NCBI GenBank assembly: GCA_012518475.1
Contig: JAAYSB010000257.1
Span: forward strand, 1 to 9,014
DNA length: 9,014 bases
DNA from: Intrasporangiaceae bacterium
Lineage (GTDB): Bacteria; Actinomycetota; Actinomycetes; Actinomycetales; Dermatophilaceae
Direction of reading: 5' to 3'
Below, one piece after another: positions 5,730-9,014 of this stretch (its first letter is position 1; every line of letters begins with the position of its first letter). A program made the translations under genes and the position numbers. The notes under the pieces were generated by a model. The model made no database searches. It was not told where the DNA came from and saw only the letters and a list, made by a program, of their open reading frames with translations.

Positions 5730-6893
5730 TCAGCCGATGTGGTTCTGCGCGGCGGCGGTGAGATCGGCGACGAACGTCGCAGCGTCCTTGCCGGAGTAGA
5801 ACTTCGCGGTGGCGGTGGAGATGTCGTCCAGCCAGGCGAGATTCACGGCCGAGCCGTGCGCGATCGACGACGCGATGGTGTCGCTGCCGAACGACTCGAT
5901 GGCCGACTGCTGGTAGGCCGGGAAGTCGTCGCTCGGGACGTCGGTGCGGGCAGGGATCGATCCCTTGGCGAGGTTGAAGGCCTTCTGGCCGTCGACGGAG
6001 CCGGCCGTGCGCAGCCAGTCCTTGGCACCCTCGGGGTTCGGCGCGCCTACCGGGAGGGTGAACGAGTCGGCGAGGAAGTTGAAGACTCCGTCGGTGCCCG
6101 GGACCGGGAAGTAGACGTAGTCCTCGTTGTCGACCTGGTCGCGCTCGTTGAACTGTCCGACCGCCCAGTCGCCCATGACGTTGTAGGCGGCGGTGCCGTC
6201 GATGACCATGTCGGTGGGGGCGACCCAGTCGTCTCCGTCCGAGGCGTTGTTCGCAAAGCCGAGGAGCTTGACCATGTCCTCAGCCGACTTGGTGACGCCC
6301 TCGGAGTCCCACGCGGTCGAGCCGTCGAAGAGGCCGGCGTAGTCATCGGCGCCGAGGTTGGCGAGCAGCACGTTCTCGAAGAGGTGGACGATCGTCCACG
6401 TGCCACCGACGGACAGCGGCGTCTCGACACCGGAGTCCTTGACCTTCTGCATGTCGGCGAGCCAGGCGTCGATGTCGGCCGGGATCTCGGTGATGCCGGC
6501 CTCCTCGAGAACGGCCGGGTTCGCCCAGACGACGTTGCTGCGGTGGATGTTCGACGGGACGGAGAAGATGTCGCCACCGACCGTGATCCGGTCGAGCAGG
6601 TCCTGCGGGAAGACGGAGGCGCCGCCGAGCTCGTCGATGATGTCGTTGACCGGCTCGATCTGCTCGTTGACGATGTAGTCCGTCAGCTCGGCACCGGCGT
6701 GACCCTGGAAGGAGTCCGGCGGGTTGTCGTTCTCGAGGTCGGAGGCGAGCTTGGCCTTCGCGTTGCTGCCGGCACCGCCGGCGACGGCGACGGCGAGGTT
6801 GACGAAGGTGAGGTCGGGGTACTGCGCGTTGAAGACCTCGACGAGGGCGTCGAGCCCGACCTTCTCCGAGCCGTCGGCCCACCAGGTGAACAC
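5730..6893 (-). CDS. Extracellular sugar-binding protein of the ABC importer, lacking its export signal
   Basis: The frame encodes a family 1 solute-binding protein (MalE-like), which captures sugar outside the membrane and delivers it to the permeases. Recognisable parts are VFTWWADGSEKVGLDALVEVFNAQYP (first beta-alpha unit), KAKLASDLENDNPPDSFQGHAG, VPSNIHRSNVVWANPAVLEEAG, YNVMGDWAVGQFN and FTLPVGAPNPEGAKDWLR. The only usable in-frame start is GTG 6891-6893, which begins inside the first beta strand and gives 387 residues. The frame stays open upstream to 7025 and encodes an acidic T/D/A/G-rich linker typical of actinobacterial lipoproteins. No signal peptide or lipobox cysteine precedes it, and an in-frame TGA is at 7026-7028. 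Without a leader the protein would stay in the cytosol, so the gene as read is probably not functional. It is the first gene of the transporter operon. Confidence 0.85.
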   Translation of the reverse strand: MFTWWADGSEKVGLDALVEVFNAQYPDLTFVNLAVAVAGGAGSNAKAKLASDLENDNPPDSFQGHAGAELTDYIVNEQIEPVNDIIDELGGASVFPQDLLDRITVGGDIFSVPSNIHRSNVVWANPAVLEEAGITEIPADIDAWLADMQKVKDSGVETPLSVGGTWTIVHLFENVLLANLGADDYAGLFDGSTAWDSEGVTKSAEDMVKLLGFANNASDGDDWVAPTDMVIDGTAAYNVMGDWAVGQFNERDQVDNEDYVYFPVPGTDGVFNFLADSFTLPVGAPNPEGAKDWLRTAGSVDGQKAFNLAKGSIPARTDVPSDDFPAYQQSAIESFGSDTIASSIAHGSAVNLAWLDDISTATAKFYSGKDAATFVADLTAAAQNHIG

Positions 6894-7038
6894 GCCGACA
6901 TCGCCCTCGCCGCCGCCAGCGGCTGCGTCGTCGGTGGTCTCCTCATCAGTCGCGGTGTCGTCGGCTCCGTCGTCGGTCCCGGTGTCGGCAGCGGTGGTGC
7001 CGCCGTCAGCCGGGGTGTCGGCGCCTCATTATCCTCCT
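6894..7038 (-). other. Damaged 5' end of the binding-protein gene: RBS, ATG and linker without signal peptide
   Basis: Reading the minus strand, a good AGGAGG (7033-7038) is followed 3 bases later by ATG (7027-7029). That ATG opens a 7-codon frame, MRRRHPG, ending at TGA 7006-7008. The binding-protein frame is one of the other frames and carries a linker of about 43 codons rich in T, D, A and G from 7025 to 6894, joined directly to VFTWW. A normal gene would have some 20-25 hydrophobic codons and a lipobox cysteine between the ATG and the linker. Their absence plus the frame change points to a deletion of about 60-80 bases near 7021-7029. Confidence 0.7.
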
Positions 7039-7110
7039 GTGATCAGGCTGAGCCCAGCGGGACCTGCGCAGGCGTGATCGTTTCGACACACAAACTTGCC
7101 CTATCACGCA
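7030..7110 (-). promoter_or_regulatory. Presumed promoter/operator region of the sugar-transporter operon
   Basis: This is the only non-coding DNA upstream of the binding-protein gene. It is less GC-rich than its surroundings near 7078-7105 and holds TCGTTTCGA (7078-7086, symmetric about TTT) and the perfect palindrome CCTGCGCAGG (7063-7072). GAAACG-type half sites are seen in LacI-family operators that often control sugar importers. No convincing -35/-10 pair was identified, so the call rests mainly on position. Confidence 0.3.
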
Positions 7111-7157
7111 CCCCCGCGACCGGCGCCCCGTCTCACTTCTTTCGCCCAGTGCGGGGG
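7111..7157 (-). terminator. Weak hairpin after the large minus-strand gene
   Basis: CCCCCGC (7111-7117) and GCGGGGG (7151-7157) form a perfect 7-bp stem starting right at the stop codon of the large gene, with 33 bases between the arms and a small inner CACT/AGTG stem. No T-tract follows. It may mark the end of that transcript. Confidence 0.3.
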
Positions 7158-9014
7158 TCAGCGGAAGTCGACCTGCCGGCCGAGGGTGCCGACGAGACGC
7201 TCCCGGGTGGCCCCGGATGCGAGCTCATCCCGAGCGGCGGTGGCCTCGGCGAGGCGGTCGTCGAGGCCCATGCGTGCCGTGACGGTACCGTCGCTGTCCT
7301 CGGCGCAGAGCGCCTCGATGGCCGCGACCCCGGCCTCGGCCCGGGCGACGAGCTGGGCCTGGGCGGCATCGAGGCGGTCCGCATACCAGTCGCTGGCCAG
7401 GACCGACTCGCGGGTGAACATCTCCCGGAACCTCGGGTCGTGGAGCGTCAGTCCGTCGGCGGAGATGCCGTCGGCCATGATCTCGAGCAGCGCGCGTACG
7501 GGCGGGCAGGCCGAGTCGATCGTGCCGTCCTTGAGGTATGCGCGGGCGACCCGCTCATGGGTGTCGACCATGACCCGGACCGAGTCGGTGAACACGGCGA
7601 GGTCCTGGGTCTCCGGCCGGAGGATGGCCTCGGTGAAGATCGACTCCGGGTGCATGAAGATCCGCCCGAGGAAGGTCGTCGCGAACTTCTCGGTGATGCG
7701 CCAGCCGAGCCGGCTCGCCGGGACCGCGCCCTGCCCCTCGACCTCGACGTCCTGGATCTGCTCGAGGTAGCCGTGCTCGATGAGCCACGGGGCGGACCGC
7801 TCGTGCTTCTGCATGCGGGCGAACACCTCGGGGACGAGCAGCGAGACGTCGTGGTCGACCCGCACATGCGGTCCGACCACCCCGGCGCCGGAGATCCAGC
7901 CGTCATAGCCGGTGAGGGCATAGGACAGGAACGCGGCGTTGAGGTCATAGGTCGTCGGCAGCGCATTGAACGGGGCCTTGGTCATGGCCCCCTCGCTACC
8001 GGCGCCTGTCGTCGACGGCGACTTGCCCGTCATGGAACTGATGAACTCCATGAGCAGCTCGGGCAGCTCGAGGTAGTGGAGCGGGCTGAACGCGCAGAGT
8101 GCCGGCACGCCGTCGTCCGGGGGGTTGTTGCGTCGGCCCGCGGTGACGACGTCGACCTCGACGGCGAGGGGATCGCTGAGCGACATGCCCTTCGCGATCT
8201 TCTGGGCGACCTCGGCCGCAACCGTGCCGTGCGGGTCGGCGAGGTCGGGACGGAACTGGAGGTAGCGCGGGTTCTTCGAGGGCTTGCCGTCGACGAGGCG
8301 CGGCCGGGCCGAGCAGACCATGAACTCCGGGCGCGAGTCGGGGCCCGCCGCGGCGAAGTCGGTGATGAGCTCGCGCATCGGCGCGGTGAACTCGCTCAGC
8401 GCGATCGCGTCGTCCGCGAGCTCCTGGACGGCTGTGTGGTCGAGCGGCTCGAAGTTCGACAGGAACCCGCCGGCGGCGATATCGGCCTCGGCGGTCGAGT
8501 CGTAGCCGGGGATGATCGCGTCGTCGGGGCGCTGGAAGAGAAGCCCCTCGCAGTTCTCGACGTACTTGCGGCTCGGCTGGTCCGGGCCCTGGCTGGGCAC
8601 GACCGTCGAGGCGGTGATGTCGTCCTCGGTCTGCACCTTGACCGACGGCTGGAAGTCGGGCCGCAGCGAGAACAGCCGGTAGGAGCCGTCCTCCTCGAAC
8701 CCGACCCGCAGCATGTCGACGAGCACCGGCCGGCCGTCGAGCCGGAGCCGGTTGCCCGGGCGTCCGTTGGCCCGGCTCACCGAGAAGTGGCTGCGCCAGT
8801 CCTGACCCCACTCTGGCTTGTAGGCCACCTTGATGACATAGACGAGCTCGCGAATGTGCGCCGGGACCGAGCGGATGAAGTCGTTGTGCTCCGCTGAGTA
8901 CTCCGTCCGCGGCGTGAACAGCTTGATGACCGATCCGATGCTGCGCTCGGCCGAGAGGATCGACCGGTGGTCGCTCCCGTTGCGGTCGGCGTCGGCAAAC
9001 CGGTTCGAGTAGTC
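7158..9014 (-). CDS. Large enzyme, C-terminal 618 residues; probable PPi-type phosphoenolpyruvate carboxykinase
   Basis: The minus-strand frame is open from the window edge to TGA 7158-7160, so the N-terminus is missing. A GTG at 8828 is not a true start because conserved-looking coding sequence (NRFADADRNGSDHRSIL) continues upstream. No membrane segment or signal is seen. Striking stretches are YKPEWGQDWRSHFSV, NGRPGNRLRLDG, SSMTGKSPSTTGAGSEGAMT (near 8039-7980), LNAAFLSYALTGYDGWISGAG, LGWRITEKFATTFLGRIF and a tail rich in Ala, Glu and Arg. The general look and size fit the PPi-dependent PEP carboxykinase family (about 1,100 residues, known in Entamoeba and several actinobacteria), which interconverts oxaloacetate plus PPi with PEP, CO2 and phosphate. 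This is recognition from memory without an alignment, so treat it as tentative. The alternative is an uncharacterised large cytosolic enzyme. It lies 128 bases upstream of the sugar-transporter operon on the same strand. Confidence 0.5.
   Translation of the reverse strand, partial: DYSNRFADADRNGSDHRSILSAERSIGSVIKLFTPRTEYSAEHNDFIRSVPAHIRELVYVIKVAYKPEWGQDWRSHFSVSRANGRPGNRLRLDGRPVLVDMLRVGFEEDGSYRLFSLRPDFQPSVKVQTEDDITASTVVPSQGPDQPSRKYVENCEGLLFQRPDDAIIPGYDSTAEADIAAGGFLSNFEPLDHTAVQELADDAIALSEFTAPMRELITDFAAAGPDSRPEFMVCSARPRLVDGKPSKNPRYLQFRPDLADPHGTVAAEVAQKIAKGMSLSDPLAVEVDVVTAGRRNNPPDDGVPALCAFSPLHYLELPELLMEFISSMTGKSPSTTGAGSEGAMTKAPFNALPTTYDLNAAFLSYALTGYDGWISGAGVVGPHVRVDHDVSLLVPEVFARMQKHERSAPWLIEHGYLEQIQDVEVEGQGAVPASRLGWRITEKFATTFLGRIFMHPESIFTEAILRPETQDLAVFTDSVRVMVDTHERVARAYLKDGTIDSACPPVRALLEIMADGISADGLTLHDPRFREMFTRESVLASDWYADRLDAAQAQLVARAEAGVAAIEALCAEDSDGTVTARMGLDDRLAEATAARDELASGATRERLVGTLGRQVDFR

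Noticed and set aside
8826..8828. GTG at 8828 as the start of the large minus-strand gene
   Set aside because: The same frame is open to the window edge and its translation (NRNGSDHR, FIRSVPAHIRELVYVI) looks like genuine conserved protein.
5610..8897. A 1,095-codon open frame on the plus strand
   Set aside because: It runs antisense to the binding-protein and large-enzyme genes, its translation is rich in R, G, V, D, E and L with no family likeness, and it is the expected mirror of GC-rich codon usage.

Overview
High-GC DNA with strong G/C at third codon positions, ATGA-type gene overlaps, a probable leaderless promoter and T/D/G-rich linkers points to an actinobacterium, perhaps Micrococcales or Propionibacteriales. 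This rests on composition and gene content only. Seven protein-coding loci fill the window. No RNA genes, IS elements or CRISPR arrays were seen, and no gene-free stretch exceeds about 150 bases.

Plus strand, 1-3052: a tight three-gene operon, with a 4-base ATGA overlap at both internal junctions. It holds an N-formylglutamate-amidohydrolase-like protein (5' end outside the window, interrupted by an in-frame TAG), a DUF1704/QEGLA-motif zinc peptidase-like protein, and a GshB-like ATP-grasp ligase. A strong hairpin follows at 3102-3134. A ligase, a peptidase and an amidohydrolase in one operon suggest a make-and-break cycle on an amide-linked peptide or protein tail. DUF1704 is the family of the eukaryotic tubulin detyrosinase MATCAP, and tubulin tyrosine ligase has an ATP-grasp fold. 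This is the best candidate here for an uncharacterised system.

Plus strand, 3188-3628: a dCMP-deaminase-like enzyme with its own probable leaderless promoter. Its stop codon lies in the first unit of a 16-bp tandem repeat (3626-3705) that separates it from the convergent operon.

Minus strand, 7029 to 3715 (transcribed right to left): a CUT1-type sugar ABC importer made of a solute-binding protein and two permeases, with no ATPase gene. The binding-protein gene lacks a signal peptide, and the second permease gene is frameshifted. The binding-protein/permease gap carries a 19-bp perfect hairpin that overlaps a second, competing hairpin.

Minus strand, from beyond 9014 to 7158: the last 618 codons of a large protein that I tentatively assign to PPi-dependent phosphoenolpyruvate carboxykinase.

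Three independent lesions in 9 kb (nonsense codon, lost leader, frameshift) mean either local gene decay or an error-prone assembly. That should be settled before function is inferred from the affected genes.
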